DNA of 64,000 bases from Lachnospiraceae oral taxon 107 str. F0167 (GCA_000209465.1 GL890591.1:44164-108163); one strand, 5' to 3'; shown: positions 46,115 to 55,961, counted from the stretch's first letter. Notes: generated by a model from the sequence alone, not told the origin. Numbers and translations are program-made.

Positions 46115-46624
46115 ATGGCAGGCTTTATTATATCAAATACCATATCCAACATAATTGTATGCGGACTATGGACATACATATCAGCTATGTTTGCAGGTCC
46201 CTTGATAGCAACCTGGGTGGGATTTGCAGGATGTACATCCTATTATACGGCAGGATGCGGTAAGAACGGCTTTATCAGATCGATATGCAGCAATATGGCA
46301 GGAATATTGATCGGATGTACTATCATTTGGTTATGTGTGAATGTAAACGGAAGTCTATGGTTTAACGGACTTATAACCGGAATATTCAGTGGAGTTATTA
46401 TCTACATTACACACTGTGATTTGACCAGATTTGCAACATGTACATTTATGGGTGGCTTTAGTGCATTTGCATCAGGTGGCAATTGGAAAATGCTTGTTAT
46501 TTGCTTTATCTTAGGAAATATCGTTGGGCTCACATCAGATTATTTAGGAAGATTTATTTTAGCAAAGTTTTTCAAGAAAACCGATAAAAAAGACTGGGTC
46601 ATTGCTAAATTTTTAGAGGATTAA
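46115..46624 (+). CDS. DUF1097 membrane protein
   Basis: A 169-residue membrane protein with about five hydrophobic segments (IISNTISNIIVCGLWTYISA first) and a polar C-terminal tail. It belongs to the DUF1097 family, whose function is unknown. ATG 46115 is chosen for its AAAGGAGG; the longer frame from 46013 is AT-rich and unlike protein. As first gene of a pyrimidine breakdown operon it could be a channel or importer for the substrate or an exporter of product; this is inference. Confidence 0.8.
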   Translation: MAGFIISNTISNIIVCGLWTYISAMFAGPLIATWVGFAGCTSYYTAGCGKNGFIRSICSNMAGILIGCTIIWLCVNVNGSLWFNGLITGIFSGVIIYITHCDLTRFATCTFMGGFSAFASGGNWKMLVICFILGNIVGLTSDYLGRFILAKFFKKTDKKDWVIAKFLED

Positions 46625-46648
46625 GAATCAAAAGTAAGGGGTTTTAAT

Positions 46649-47857
46649 ATGAGCAAAATTTTAAAATTGGCATATGGCATGGAAAAGTCAACAGGCTTTA
46701 ATTACAGACTTGCCATGGAGGAAGCGTCCAGATGTCTTCTATGTGAAGATGCACCTTGTTCAAAGGGCTGTCCTGCCGGGACAGATCCTGCTAAGTTCAT
46801 TCGCTCACTTAGATTTAAAAATATAAAGGGTGCGGCAGAGACAATAAGAGAAAATAATCCATTGGGCGGTTCATGTGCCTGGGTATGTCCTTATGACAGA
46901 ATGTGTGAAGAAGAATGTAGCAGATGTGGAATAGATAAGCCTATACAGATAGGTAAAATACAAAGATATCTTGTTGAAGAAGAACAGGCTATGTCTGCAA
47001 AATTTGTCGGTGCGGGCAAGAAGATAGGAAAAAAAGTGGCACTTATAGGCGCAGGTCCCGCATCACTGGCATGTGCAAGAGAACTTGCGATTGCAGGAGT
47101 GGATACAACAATTTTTGAAAAACAGGCTAGGGCGGGTGGAGTACTTAGATACGGTATCACTCCTACAAGACTTCCGGACAGGGTAGTGGATTTTGATATA
47201 GAGCTTATAAAAGAGCTTGGAGTAAAATTTGAATTCGGCAAAGAGATCAAGTTTGAAGACATAGCAAAGCTTAAGAATGATTATGATGCCGTATTTGTCG
47301 GAGTCGGACTTTGGGACTCAAAAAAAGTAAATATAGAGGGTAGCGAACTTAAGGGGGTTGAATCCGCCATTGATTTCTTGTTCAAGGCAAGAACAGGTGA
47401 AATAAAGGAATTACCTGAGAGAGTAGTTGTAATAGGTGGCGGTGATGTGGCAATGGATTGTGCTACAACAGCAAGACAATTAGGTTCAGAGAAAGCATGT
47501 ATTTGTTATCGAAGAAGTATAGAAGAAGCGCCTGCAAATATTGATGAAATTTCATTTGTAAGAGAAATGGGTATACCTATTTACACAGGCTTTGCACCTG
47601 AAAAAATCTGTGGAGAAAATGGCAGAGTGACAGGACTTGTTGCAAAGGGAATGAAGGATGACAATGAGATGACATTGAAGGCTGATATGGTAATCTTTGC
47701 CATAGGTCAGGAACAGGTTGAAGAGTATAAAGATTTTGTAGCCGGAGACGGAGTATTTTCAGGCGGAGATGCATTACATGGTGTAGGTATAACAGTGGTA
47801 GAGTCTGTTCATGAAGGAAAAGAAGCAGCTTACCAAATATTGGATTATATAAGGTGA
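46649..47857 (+). CDS. preT: NAD-dependent dihydropyrimidine dehydrogenase, subunit PreT
   Basis: The NADH-oxidising, FAD-bearing subunit. The N-terminal ~120 residues carry cysteine clusters for FeS centres ([33 protein letters not shown]). Then come FAD ([17 protein letters not shown]) and NAD ([16 protein letters not shown]) sites. The 402 residues match PreT of E. coli in plan. It passes electrons to PreA to reduce uracil or thymine. PreA follows after 10 bases. Confidence 0.93.
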   Translation: MSKILKLAYGMEKSTGFNYRLAMEEASRCLLCEDAPCSKGCPAGTDPAKFIRSLRFKNIKGAAETIRENNPLGGSCAWVCPYDRMCEEECSRCGIDKPIQIGKIQRYLVEEEQAMSAKFVGAGKKIGKKVALIGAGPASLACARELAIAGVDTTIFEKQARAGGVLRYGITPTRLPDRVVDFDIELIKELGVKFEFGKEIKFEDIAKLKNDYDAVFVGVGLWDSKKVNIEGSELKGVESAIDFLFKARTGEIKELPERVVVIGGGDVAMDCATTARQLGSEKACICYRRSIEEAPANIDEISFVREMGIPIYTGFAPEKICGENGRVTGLVAKGMKDDNEMTLKADMVIFAIGQEQVEEYKDFVAGDGVFSGGDALHGVGITVVESVHEGKEAAYQILDYIR

Positions 47858-47867
47858 GGAGATTAAT

Positions 47868-49130
47868 ATGGCTTTAAAAAAAGATTTATCAATAAATTTT
47901 TTAGGTGTTGATTGTGAGAATCCTTTTTTTCTATCTTCTTCACCTGTAGGCAGTAATTATGAAATGTGTGCAAAGGCACTAAGAGCCGGTTGGGGTGGTA
48001 TTTTCTATAAAACAATCAGTGTTTTTATACCAAATGAATGTTCTCCAAGATTTGATATAGCATCAAAAGAGGGAACTCCATGGACCGGATTTAAAAATAT
48101 GGAGATGACTTCTGATAAGCCGAATGAAGTAAACTTCGGATTTATAAAGCAATTAAAGAAGGATTTTCCGAATAAAGTGATAGTTTCAAGTATCATGGGT
48201 GCAAGTGATGATGAATGGGCAATACTGGCTAAGGAATCTGAGAAAGCCGGAGCGGATATGATTGAATGTAATTTCTCATGTCCACAGATGACATCATCCA
48301 CCATGGGTTCAGATGTAGGACAAAATCCGGACTTGGTAAAGCATTATTGTGAGGTGGCTTCTTCAAATACCAAATTACCGATAATTGCCAAGATGACACC
48401 GAATCTTGGAAATATGGAGATACCTGCCAGAGCTGCACTTGAGGGCGGTGCAAAGGGAATAGCCGCTATCAATACTGTGAAATCTATTACAAACCTTGAT
48501 ATAAATTTAAGAACAGGTATGCCGGTTGTAAACGGAAAGTCCGCAATATCGGGTTACTCCGGTGCAGCTGTAAAGCCTATAGCACTTAGATTTATATCGG
48601 ATTTAATGCATGATCCTGTTGTAAGCAAGGTGCCTATAACCGGTATGGGCGGTATAGAGACCTGGAGAGATTGCCTTGAGTTTTTGATGCTTGGTGCATC
48701 AAATCTTCAGGTAACAACAGCGGTAATGCAGTATGGATATAGAATTGTTGAAGATATGATAAGCGGTATGTCACATTATATGAATGATTATGGAATAAAT
48801 AAGCTTCAGGATATAGTGGGAAGTGCCGTAGGAAATATTGTCGGTGCGGATGACCTTGACAGATCATATAAGATTTTGGTCCGAATTGACAAAGAAAAAT
48901 GTGTTAAATGCGGAAGATGCTATGTATCATGTTTTGATGCTGCACATCAGGCTATTGAATATGATTATGAAACCAGAGTTCCGACAATAAATGAAGAAAA
49001 ATGTGTTGGATGTCATCTATGCTTAAATGTTTGTCCGGTAATGCATTGTATAACTCCGGGTAAACTTGTATATAAGGATAAGAATGACAATCATACTGTT
49101 AACTTAAAGGAAAGTAATAGTTATCTATAA
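47868..49130 (+). CDS. preA: NAD-dependent dihydropyrimidine dehydrogenase, subunit PreA
   Basis: The pyrimidine-reducing subunit, 420 residues. Residues 1-310 are a dihydroorotate dehydrogenase-like FMN barrel ([36 protein letters not shown]). The C-terminal part has two 4Fe-4S motifs ([22 protein letters not shown]). It converts uracil to dihydrouracil; the same enzyme type also inactivates 5-fluorouracil in gut bacteria. The MGSDVGQ segment agrees with what I recall of E. coli PreA. Confidence 0.95.
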   Translation: MALKKDLSINFLGVDCENPFFLSSSPVGSNYEMCAKALRAGWGGIFYKTISVFIPNECSPRFDIASKEGTPWTGFKNMEMTSDKPNEVNFGFIKQLKKDFPNKVIVSSIMGASDDEWAILAKESEKAGADMIECNFSCPQMTSSTMGSDVGQNPDLVKHYCEVASSNTKLPIIAKMTPNLGNMEIPARAALEGGAKGIAAINTVKSITNLDINLRTGMPVVNGKSAISGYSGAAVKPIALRFISDLMHDPVVSKVPITGMGGIETWRDCLEFLMLGASNLQVTTAVMQYGYRIVEDMISGMSHYMNDYGINKLQDIVGSAVGNIVGADDLDRSYKILVRIDKEKCVKCGRCYVSCFDAAHQAIEYDYETRVPTINEEKCVGCHLCLNVCPVMHCITPGKLVYKDKNDNHTVNLKESNSYL

Positions 49131-49150
49131 TATATTCGGGGGGAATATTT

Positions 49151-50521
49151 ATGTTGGATTTAATTATTAAGGGTGGTATGGTAGTTACGGCTATTGATAG
49201 TTTTTTATGTGATGTAGGTGTAAAAGACGGCAAGATTGTAGAGATGGCTGTGAATCCGGATAAAGAGGCAAAGGAAGTAGTTGATGCTACAGGCAAGCTG
49301 GTGCTTCCGGGTGCTTTGGATGTACATACACATCTGGCTATGCCGTTTGGCGGAACTATTTCGGCTGACAGTTATCTGTCAGGAACCAGAGCGGCAGCCT
49401 GTGGAGGTGTTACCACAATCTTTGATTACCCTGTTCAGAGAAAAGGTGGCACTATCATGGATTTGATAAACTCCAAAAAAGCCATCCTGGAAAAAGAAGC
49501 ATGTGTGGACTGGGCATCACATTGCATCATTACAGATTTTAATGACGGTCAGATACTTGAAGAGATGGAAGAGGCTGTTAAGGAAGGTATTACCTCATAC
49601 AAATGCTTTATGGTATATAAGAAAGCCGGAATGATGGTTGATGACGGAATGTTTGCGACCTTACTTCTTAGAGCAAAGGAACTTGGAGCATTGGTAAATG
49701 TTCATGCGGAGAACTCCGATATGATAGATTATTTTGAGGCTAAGTTTAAGAAGGAAGGAAATATGAGCCCCTGGTATCACTATCTTGCCCGTCAGGAATT
49801 TGTTGAAGCAGAGGCGGACAGAAGAGCCCTGCATTGGTGCAAACATTTGGATGCACCTCTTTATATAGTTCATATGGCTGATAAAGAAGGGCTTGAGGCA
49901 TGTATAGAAGGAAAGAAAGAGGGAGTACCTATTTATATTGAAACCTGTCCACAGTATCTTGAGTTTACATGTGATGTATATAAGAGAGAAGACGGAAGAA
50001 ACTTTGTATGTTCACCTCCTATAAAGGGTGAGGAGAGCAGGCAGGCTCTTTGGGAAGCAATAAAGAAAGACCAGGTGGATGTAGTGGCTACAGACCATTG
50101 TCCTTTCCAAAGCTATGAAAAGGATTGGGGAATAGACGATTTTACAAAGATCCCGAACGGATGCGCAGGATTGGAAAATCTATATCCATATATGTTGGAT
50201 GCGGCAAATTCGGGAAAGATAACATTTTCACAGGCTGTAGCACTTTGCTCAACAAATCCGGCAAGAATATTCGGCTGTGATAAAAAGGGTGCTGTAAGAG
50301 TGGGAAATGATGCGGACATAGTTATTTATGACAGGGATAAGGATTTTACCATTAGTGTAAATAATATGCATTCAGACTATGACCATACAATATGGGAAGG
50401 AAAGAAGCTTCATGGATATCCTGTAAAGACATTCCTTAGAGGACAACTTGTCTATGACAATGGAGATTTTGTAGGAAAACCGGGAATGGGTAGATTCGTT
50501 AAGAGAGTACCAAGAAGTTGA
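49151..50521 (+). CDS. hydA: Dihydropyrimidinase
   Basis: A zinc amidohydrolase of 456 residues that opens dihydrouracil to N-carbamoyl-beta-alanine. Metal ligands H59 and H61 (DVHTHLAM) and the carbamylated lysine K151 (SYKCFMVY) are visible, with ATDHCPF near the end of the barrel. It starts 20 bases after preA with GGGGGG. This is the second step of reductive pyrimidine breakdown. Confidence 0.93.
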   Translation: MLDLIIKGGMVVTAIDSFLCDVGVKDGKIVEMAVNPDKEAKEVVDATGKLVLPGALDVHTHLAMPFGGTISADSYLSGTRAAACGGVTTIFDYPVQRKGGTIMDLINSKKAILEKEACVDWASHCIITDFNDGQILEEMEEAVKEGITSYKCFMVYKKAGMMVDDGMFATLLLRAKELGALVNVHAENSDMIDYFEAKFKKEGNMSPWYHYLARQEFVEAEADRRALHWCKHLDAPLYIVHMADKEGLEACIEGKKEGVPIYIETCPQYLEFTCDVYKREDGRNFVCSPPIKGEESRQALWEAIKKDQVDVVATDHCPFQSYEKDWGIDDFTKIPNGCAGLENLYPYMLDAANSGKITFSQAVALCSTNPARIFGCDKKGAVRVGNDADIVIYDRDKDFTISVNNMHSDYDHTIWEGKKLHGYPVKTFLRGQLVYDNGDFVGKPGMGRFVKRVPRS

Positions 50522-50546
50522 AGTATTTAATAAAAATTTCATTCCA

Positions 50547-50581
50547 CTGTCACTACTTTAGAAGCTTATATGTAGTGACAG
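50547..50581. repeat. Intercistronic inverted repeat (CTGTCACTAC/GTAGTGACAG)
   Basis: A perfect 10-bp inverted repeat with a 15-base loop lies between the dihydropyrimidinase and amidohydrolase genes. It has no T-run. The outer 8 bases (CTGTCACT/AGTGACAG) are the same as in the terminator at 1099-1165. Confidence 0.65.
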
Positions 50582-50622
50582 TATGAATTTACAAACAATA
50601 TCTTGTTTTAATAGGGGGTTAT

Positions 50623-51879
50623 ATGTATAAGTGTAGCGAAGAAAGAATGGCGGATAAGATTAAAACTATGAGCGGATTCGGTGATGCGGGACATGGCGGT
50701 ATTACCAGATATTCTCTCTCAAAAGAAAATCTTATGGCAAGAGCGGAATTTAAAAAGAGAATGGAAGCTATAGGTGCAAAAGTAAAGACCGATGATATGG
50801 CAAATATGTACGCAACACTTGAGGGTAGTGATCCTACATTACCGGCAATTGTAATGGCTTCACATTCAGATTCTGTAAGAAATGGCGGAAACTATGACGG
50901 TATCTTGGGCGTAATGGGTGCAATGGAGGTTTTGGAAACCGTTGCCGACCAAAAGATACCTCATAAGCATAATCTTGTGGCAATGATTTGGACAAATGAG
51001 GAAGGATCATTATATCCTCCTGCTATGATGTCATCGGGTGTTATATGCAATGAGTATTTGCCGGAAGAAATCGGAAAGAAATTCCGTCATGAGGATATGC
51101 TTGCATCCACATCGGTTCTTGATAAAACAAAGACCTTTAAAGAGGCACTTGAAGCTTCAGGGTATAAGGGAGATAAAGCTAACAGATTAAATCCTAAGGA
51201 TTATATGTCTATGTTTGAACTTCATATCGAGCAGGGACCTATCCTTGAGGCTGCAAATAATGATATCGGAATAGTTACCTGTGTGCTTGGAATGATAAAC
51301 TACAGAATAAAGACTTTCGGTCAGTCGGATCATGCAGGAACAACACCTATGCCATATAGAAAAGATGCATTATATGCTGCTGCCAAGCTTTTACAATATC
51401 TGCATGATGAACTTGATAAGCTTGATAAAGCGCTCGTATACACTACAGGCGAAATAGTATGTCATCCTAATGTACATACAGTTATTCCTGATTTTGTAGA
51501 GTTCTCAATCGATGCAAGACATGAGGATCCTAAGGTTATTGAGCAGGTAGTGGAAGTAATAAAGAATATGCCGAAGGAAATCGTAGGCTGTACCACAGGA
51601 TACGAGAGAGCATGGTCAAGAGATACGGTTTATTATGATGAGAAGCTGGTAGGATATGTTACGGAGGCTGTAAAGGAGCTCGGATATTCAAATCAGAGAA
51701 TAAATTCAGGAGCAGGACATGATGCACAGTTTGTAAGCTATATGATGCCTACTACAATGATATTTGTTCCTTCAAAAGACGGTCATTCACATTGTGAAGA
51801 GGAGTTTACACCGGTGGATCAATGTACAAAGGGTGCCAGTGTACTTTTAAATGCAGTATTAAAATGTGATGCACAATAA
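50623..51879 (+). CDS. M20 family Zn-dependent amidohydrolase, beta-ureidopropionase-like
   Basis: A 418-residue enzyme of the allantoate amidohydrolase/N-carbamoyl-amino-acid hydrolase group. Metal-site motifs are ASHSDSV, GNYDGILGV, WTNEEGS and ELHIEQGPILE; a small dimerisation domain sits mid-protein (QSDHAGTTPMP). In this operon it most likely splits N-carbamoyl-beta-alanine into beta-alanine, CO2 and ammonia. Sequence alone cannot exclude other carbamoyl substrates. Confidence 0.88.
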   Translation: MYKCSEERMADKIKTMSGFGDAGHGGITRYSLSKENLMARAEFKKRMEAIGAKVKTDDMANMYATLEGSDPTLPAIVMASHSDSVRNGGNYDGILGVMGAMEVLETVADQKIPHKHNLVAMIWTNEEGSLYPPAMMSSGVICNEYLPEEIGKKFRHEDMLASTSVLDKTKTFKEALEASGYKGDKANRLNPKDYMSMFELHIEQGPILEAANNDIGIVTCVLGMINYRIKTFGQSDHAGTTPMPYRKDALYAAAKLLQYLHDELDKLDKALVYTTGEIVCHPNVHTVIPDFVEFSIDARHEDPKVIEQVVEVIKNMPKEIVGCTTGYERAWSRDTVYYDEKLVGYVTEAVKELGYSNQRINSGAGHDAQFVSYMMPTTMIFVPSKDGHSHCEEEFTPVDQCTKGASVLLNAVLKCDAQ

Positions 51880-51893
51880 TAATAGAACGGTTG

Positions 51894-51920
51894 TTGGGGT
51901 CAAATACATTTTGGCCCCAA
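51894..51920 (+). terminator. Intercistronic stem-loop TTGGGG/CCCCAA
   Basis: A 6-bp GC-rich stem with a 15-base loop between the amidohydrolase and the hotdog gene. No T-run follows. It may mark an mRNA processing or protection site between the first and second halves of the operon. Confidence 0.45.
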
Positions 51921-51943
51921 TATCATAAAAACAGAGGTGTAAA

Positions 51944-52399
51944 ATGAGTGTTAGAAAAGTAGCGGAATTAAACTATAATATGACAACTGCCGATGCAAAC
52001 AATGTGGACGGGGTTATACCTTTTGGAAGGCAGTTTGATTTTATAGGTGATGTTGAAACAGAGCTTATGATATTAAATGACGGTGATGAATCTTTATGTC
52101 TTGGCTATATGGATGTTGAGCTGTATGAAGATGCATATGCAGGAGATCAGCTTAATTTCAGGGCGGAAATGCTAAAGGTAGGAAATACATCAAGAACATG
52201 CAGAATAAGCACATATAAGGTGGCTACCCCTGCATATAGAATGGGTATTAAGGATGCTAAGCCCGGAGATATGTATTATTTTGATCCTCCGAAATTGATT
52301 ACAGAAGGTACTGTTGTACTTGTAGTAAAGAAAGAATTACAACGAGGAAATCAGCCAAGCGGTGAGGTTATCAACCCTTGGAGAGAGATTGAGCTTTAA
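51944..52399 (+). CDS. Hotdog-fold protein, beta-alanyl-CoA / 3-aminobutyryl-CoA ammonia lyase-like
   Basis: A 151-residue single hotdog domain. The stretch DVETELMILNDGDESLCLGYMDVELYEDAYAGDQL and the following KVGNTSRT strongly recall 3-aminobutyryl-CoA ammonia lyase (Kal), whose relative in Clostridium propionicum removes ammonia from beta-alanyl-CoA. I propose that it makes acrylyl-CoA from beta-alanyl-CoA. It differs from the next hotdog domain, so the two may form a mixed oligomer. The assignment is from remembered family patterns. Confidence 0.72.
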   Translation: MSVRKVAELNYNMTTADANNVDGVIPFGRQFDFIGDVETELMILNDGDESLCLGYMDVELYEDAYAGDQLNFRAEMLKVGNTSRTCRISTYKVATPAYRMGIKDAKPGDMYYFDPPKLITEGTVVLVVKKELQRGNQPSGEVINPWREIEL

Positions 52400-52410
52400 T
52401 AGGGGGGAGT

Positions 52411-53982
52411 ATGAGTACAGAAGTTACATTAAGATATAGAATGTCCGACAGAGATGTTTTCTATGGAGGAGGAGTAGTAAACGGGGCAAGATCCATCACT
52501 TTGATGGAGGATACTGCCAATAGATTGATGACAAAGGTTTATGGAAATCAGAGCAGATGTGCAAAGGTAAGAAAGGTCAGACTTTTCATACCATGTTTTG
52601 CCGGAGACTATATGGAGTTTAAGGCAAGACTTCTCGGAGAAGAAAACGGCAGAGCGGTTATAGAAGTTCGTTCATTTAAGATTGCCGTTATTCCGAAAGA
52701 ACCCGAGTTTGAAAGTTCCATAGATGTTTTAGAGGATCCACCGATTTCTACAGTATGTATATTTGAATATATTATTCCTGAAAAAAAGGAAGATAAAAAG
52801 AAAACAAAAGCACTTGAGGGTTTAAAGGTTCTTGATCTTACACATGCATATAACGGTCCTTTCTGTACCGCACTTCTTGCGGACAATGGTGCCGAAGTTA
52901 TAAAAATAGAGCCTCTTAGCGGTGATCAGTCCAGATATTGGCCGCCGATGGATGATAATAGCGGCGAGAGCGGATTCTACGCTTTTATAAACAGAAATAA
53001 AAAAGGTGTTACATTAAATCTAAAGACTGATAAGGGTAGAGAGATATTTTATAATCTTGTAAAAGAAGCAGATGTGGTGGTGGAAAACTTCAGAGTCGGA
53101 GTAACAAAAAAATTAAAGGTTGACTATGAGACATTAAAGAAGATAAATCCTAGGATAATTTATGCTTCAGGAAGCGGCTTCGGACAATATGGTCCTTTCT
53201 CAAACAGACCATGCTATGATATTGTGGCTCAGGCGCTTGGAGGCATGATAAATCTTACCGGTTATCCGGATGCACCTCCTGTAAAATGCGGAGTTTCAGT
53301 GGCTGATAATGTTACGGGAATTTACCTTTGTGTAGGTGTTCTTATGGCTCTGTACAGGAGAAATATAAGCGGTGAAGGTCAACAGGTGGATGTGGCAATG
53401 GCTGATACTATCTTTACATTGCTTGAAAATGCTATTATTTATACTACCTTAAAGGGAATTATACCGCAGAGACAGGGAAATGTAGATGCTACGGTTTCAC
53501 CGTTTAATGTATATGAAGCTAAGGACGGATATATCGCTTTGGGAGTAGGAACAGACAAACTCTTTAAGCTGTTCTGCGATGTAATAGGCAGACCTGATCT
53601 TGTTACAAATGAAAAGTTTGCAACCAATGATTTAAGAATTAAAAATTATAATGACGGATTGCATGAGATAGTGGTAGATTGGGTAAAGCAAAGAGGTAAG
53701 GCGGAAGTAGAGAGATTGTTTGAAGAGGTAGGAATACCTTGCGGACAGATACTTGATATGAAGGAAGCTATAGAACACCCACATTTTAAAGCAAGAGAAA
53801 TGATGGTACATGTAGAACATCCTACTATCGGAGATATGTATATACAGGGTTGTCCTATTAAGCTGAGTGAGACTCCGGGAAGTGTAGATGCTCCTGCACC
53901 CTTACTGGGACAACATAATAAAGAAGTATACGGCTTTGATGATGAGACATTAAAGCAATTAAAAGAAGAAGGCATAATCTAG
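52411..53982 (+). CDS. Fusion of Kal-like hotdog domain and family III CoA-transferase
   Basis: A 523-residue two-domain protein. Residues 1-125 are a second hotdog domain of the ammonia lyase type (LRYRMSDRDVFYGGGVVNGAR, CFAGDYMEFKARLLG). A charged linker (KKEDKKKTK, 125-133) leads to a CaiB/BaiF family III CoA-transferase (135-523: GLKVLDLTHAYNGPFCTALLADNGAEVIKIE) with probable catalytic Asp332 in AMADTIF. In context it would move CoA from propionyl-CoA to beta-alanine and help deaminate the product. The gene starts 11 bases after the single hotdog gene with GGGGGG. I know of no standard family with this fusion. Confidence 0.8.
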   Translation: MSTEVTLRYRMSDRDVFYGGGVVNGARSITLMEDTANRLMTKVYGNQSRCAKVRKVRLFIPCFAGDYMEFKARLLGEENGRAVIEVRSFKIAVIPKEPEFESSIDVLEDPPISTVCIFEYIIPEKKEDKKKTKALEGLKVLDLTHAYNGPFCTALLADNGAEVIKIEPLSGDQSRYWPPMDDNSGESGFYAFINRNKKGVTLNLKTDKGREIFYNLVKEADVVVENFRVGVTKKLKVDYETLKKINPRIIYASGSGFGQYGPFSNRPCYDIVAQALGGMINLTGYPDAPPVKCGVSVADNVTGIYLCVGVLMALYRRNISGEGQQVDVAMADTIFTLLENAIIYTTLKGIIPQRQGNVDATVSPFNVYEAKDGYIALGVGTDKLFKLFCDVIGRPDLVTNEKFATNDLRIKNYNDGLHEIVVDWVKQRGKAEVERLFEEVGIPCGQILDMKEAIEHPHFKAREMMVHVEHPTIGDMYIQGCPIKLSETPGSVDAPAPLLGQHNKEVYGFDDETLKQLKEEGII

Positions 53983-53995
53983 TGGAGGAAAAGAA

Positions 53996-55138
53996 ATGGA
54001 TTTTAATTTTTCCAAAGCGCAGCGAATGCTGAAAAAAACTGTGGCTGATTTTAGCGAAAACAGAGTAAAGCCAAGAGCAGAAGAAATAGATAAAAGCAGT
54101 AAGTTCCCCAAGGATTTATTCCTTGAAATGACAAAGATGGGGTTGACCGGTATAGGTACTGATGAAAAGTACGGAGGAAGCGGAGGCAGCGATATTGAAA
54201 AAATAATAGCTGTGGAAGAGATAGCAAAACATTGTGCTTCTACCGCAGCCACCCTGTCGATTCATACTATCTTTGCCTCTGTGCTTGATAAGTTCGGTAC
54301 GGAAGAACAAAAACAAAAGTATTTGCCTGATGTATGCTCGGGCGGAGAACTTGGAGCATTTGCACTTACCGAACCTAATGCAGGCTCCGATGCGGGAAGT
54401 GCAAGAACTACGGCGATATATGATGAGAGTAAAGAAGAATATGTGTTAAACGGTACAAAATGCTTTATAACCGGAGGAGGTCTTGCAAAGTATGTACTGG
54501 TATTTGCGCTTACCTCTCCCGAACTTAAAACAAAGGGACTTAGCTGTATATTGGTAGAGCGTGGAACACCCGGATTTTCCATAGGAAAGATTGAAGATAA
54601 AATGGGATTGCACGGCTCTGAAACCGCTGAACTTATATTTGACAATTGCAGAGTACCTAAGGGTAATCTTATAGGACCTCTTGGAAAGGGATTTAAGATA
54701 GCTATGACCGCACTTGACGGTGCGAGAATAGGAATTGCGGCACAGGCTGTAGGAATTGCTGCCGGAGCTTTGGATGAAAGTATAAAGTATACAAAGGAAA
54801 GAGTGCAATTTGGCAGACCGATTTCTTCATTGCAGGGCTTACAATGGTATTTGGCTGAAATGGCTACCAAGGTAGAATGTGCAAGATGGATGACATATAG
54901 GGCGGCAAGCCTGAAGGTAAGCGGATTACCGCATACAAAAGAAGCCGCAATTGCCAAGTTTAATGCATCAAAAACTGCGGTGGAAGTAACGGATAAAGCA
55001 TTGCAGCTACATGGAGGATATGGTTATATGAGAGAATATCCGTTAGAGAGAATGTATCGTGATGCAAAAATAACGGAAATATATGAAGGTACTTCAGAGA
55101 TTCACAAGGTTGTTATAGCCAGAGAAGTGCTTAAATAG
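53996..55138 (+). CDS. Acyl-CoA dehydrogenase, probable acrylyl-CoA reductase subunit
   Basis: A 380-residue short-chain acyl-CoA dehydrogenase. Features are ALTEPNAGSDAG, the LHGGYGYMREYPLERMYRDAKI segment and the catalytic Glu364 in ITEIYEGTSEI. With etfB and etfA directly after it, it resembles the propionyl-CoA dehydrogenase/Etf complex that reduces acrylyl-CoA in C. propionicum. Butyryl-CoA dehydrogenase is the main alternative, but there are no butyrate genes here. Confidence 0.88.
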   Translation: MDFNFSKAQRMLKKTVADFSENRVKPRAEEIDKSSKFPKDLFLEMTKMGLTGIGTDEKYGGSGGSDIEKIIAVEEIAKHCASTAATLSIHTIFASVLDKFGTEEQKQKYLPDVCSGGELGAFALTEPNAGSDAGSARTTAIYDESKEEYVLNGTKCFITGGGLAKYVLVFALTSPELKTKGLSCILVERGTPGFSIGKIEDKMGLHGSETAELIFDNCRVPKGNLIGPLGKGFKIAMTALDGARIGIAAQAVGIAAGALDESIKYTKERVQFGRPISSLQGLQWYLAEMATKVECARWMTYRAASLKVSGLPHTKEAAIAKFNASKTAVEVTDKALQLHGGYGYMREYPLERMYRDAKITEIYEGTSEIHKVVIAREVLK

Positions 55139-55148
55139 GGGGTGGATT

Positions 55149-55961
55149 ATGAAAATCATTGTATGTATAAAGCAGGTGCCAAATACAAGTGAAGTCAAGA
55201 TTAACCCTGAGACTAAAACACTTATAAGGGATGGAGTGGAAAGTATAATAAATCCTGATGATAAGAATGCCCTGGAGGCTGCATTAAAGCTGAAGGATGA
55301 AAATAATGCACAGGTGGTCGTTTTAAGTATGGGACCGATGCAGGCAAAGGAAGCCTTACTTGAGGCTTTGGCTATGGGAGCAGACAGCGCATATCTTATA
55401 AGTGACAGAAAATTTGGCGGTTCCGATACCTGGGCTACAGCAACTATTCTGGCGGCGGCTATAGAAAAAATAGGCGATTATGATTTGATAATATGCGGCA
55501 GACAGGCTATAGACGGTGATACCGCACAGGTTGGACCTGAGATAGCGGAATTTCTTAATATACCGCAGGTAACCTATGCCAAGGAAATAGAACTCAAAGA
55601 AAATATAATCAGAGTCAAGAGATTTTGCGAATCAAAGGATTATGAATTTGAGGTGGCTCTACCTGCACTTATTACCGCCATCAAGGAATTAAATACTGTA
55701 AGATATCCAAGTGTCAGAGGAATCTTTAAGGCTTATGAGAGCGGAGAGGATTTGATTAAGGTTTTGACCTTTGATGATTTGAATGTGGATGAAACTCAAA
55801 TCGGTATCAAAGGTTCGCCGACCAATGTGCATCGCTCCTTTGTACCTGTAAAAGAAAAACATAGTGAGTTTATAGAAGGAAATACAGCCATGGAAAAGGC
55901 AAAACTTCTTTTGACAAAGCTATATGAAAATAAATTGATACAGTCCGGAGGTGCCAAATAG
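55149..55961 (+). CDS. etfB: Electron transfer flavoprotein beta subunit
   Basis: A 270-residue EtfB (KIIVCIKQVPNTSEVKINPETKTLIRDG at the start, VLSMGPMQAKEALLEALAMGAD, DLIICGRQAIDGDTAQVGPEIAE). It binds the second nucleotide or flavin and pairs with EtfA to feed electrons from NADH to the acyl-CoA dehydrogenase. It follows that gene by 10 bases and overlaps etfA by one base. Electron bifurcation is possible but not shown. Confidence 0.94.
   Translation: MKIIVCIKQVPNTSEVKINPETKTLIRDGVESIINPDDKNALEAALKLKDENNAQVVVLSMGPMQAKEALLEALAMGADSAYLISDRKFGGSDTWATATILAAAIEKIGDYDLIICGRQAIDGDTAQVGPEIAEFLNIPQVTYAKEIELKENIIRVKRFCESKDYEFEVALPALITAIKELNTVRYPSVRGIFKAYESGEDLIKVLTFDDLNVDETQIGIKGSPTNVHRSFVPVKEKHSEFIEGNTAMEKAKLLLTKLYENKLIQSGGAK

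Noticed and set aside
48280..48330. Loss of the catalytic cysteine in PreA (MGSDVGQ where mammalian enzyme has a Cys)
   Set aside because: As far as I recall, E. coli PreA has the same MGSDVGQ segment, so this is normal for the bacterial subunit.
54262..54957. 231-codon minus-strand open frame
   Set aside because: It is antisense to the acyl-CoA dehydrogenase and mirrors its codon pattern; no ribosome site.
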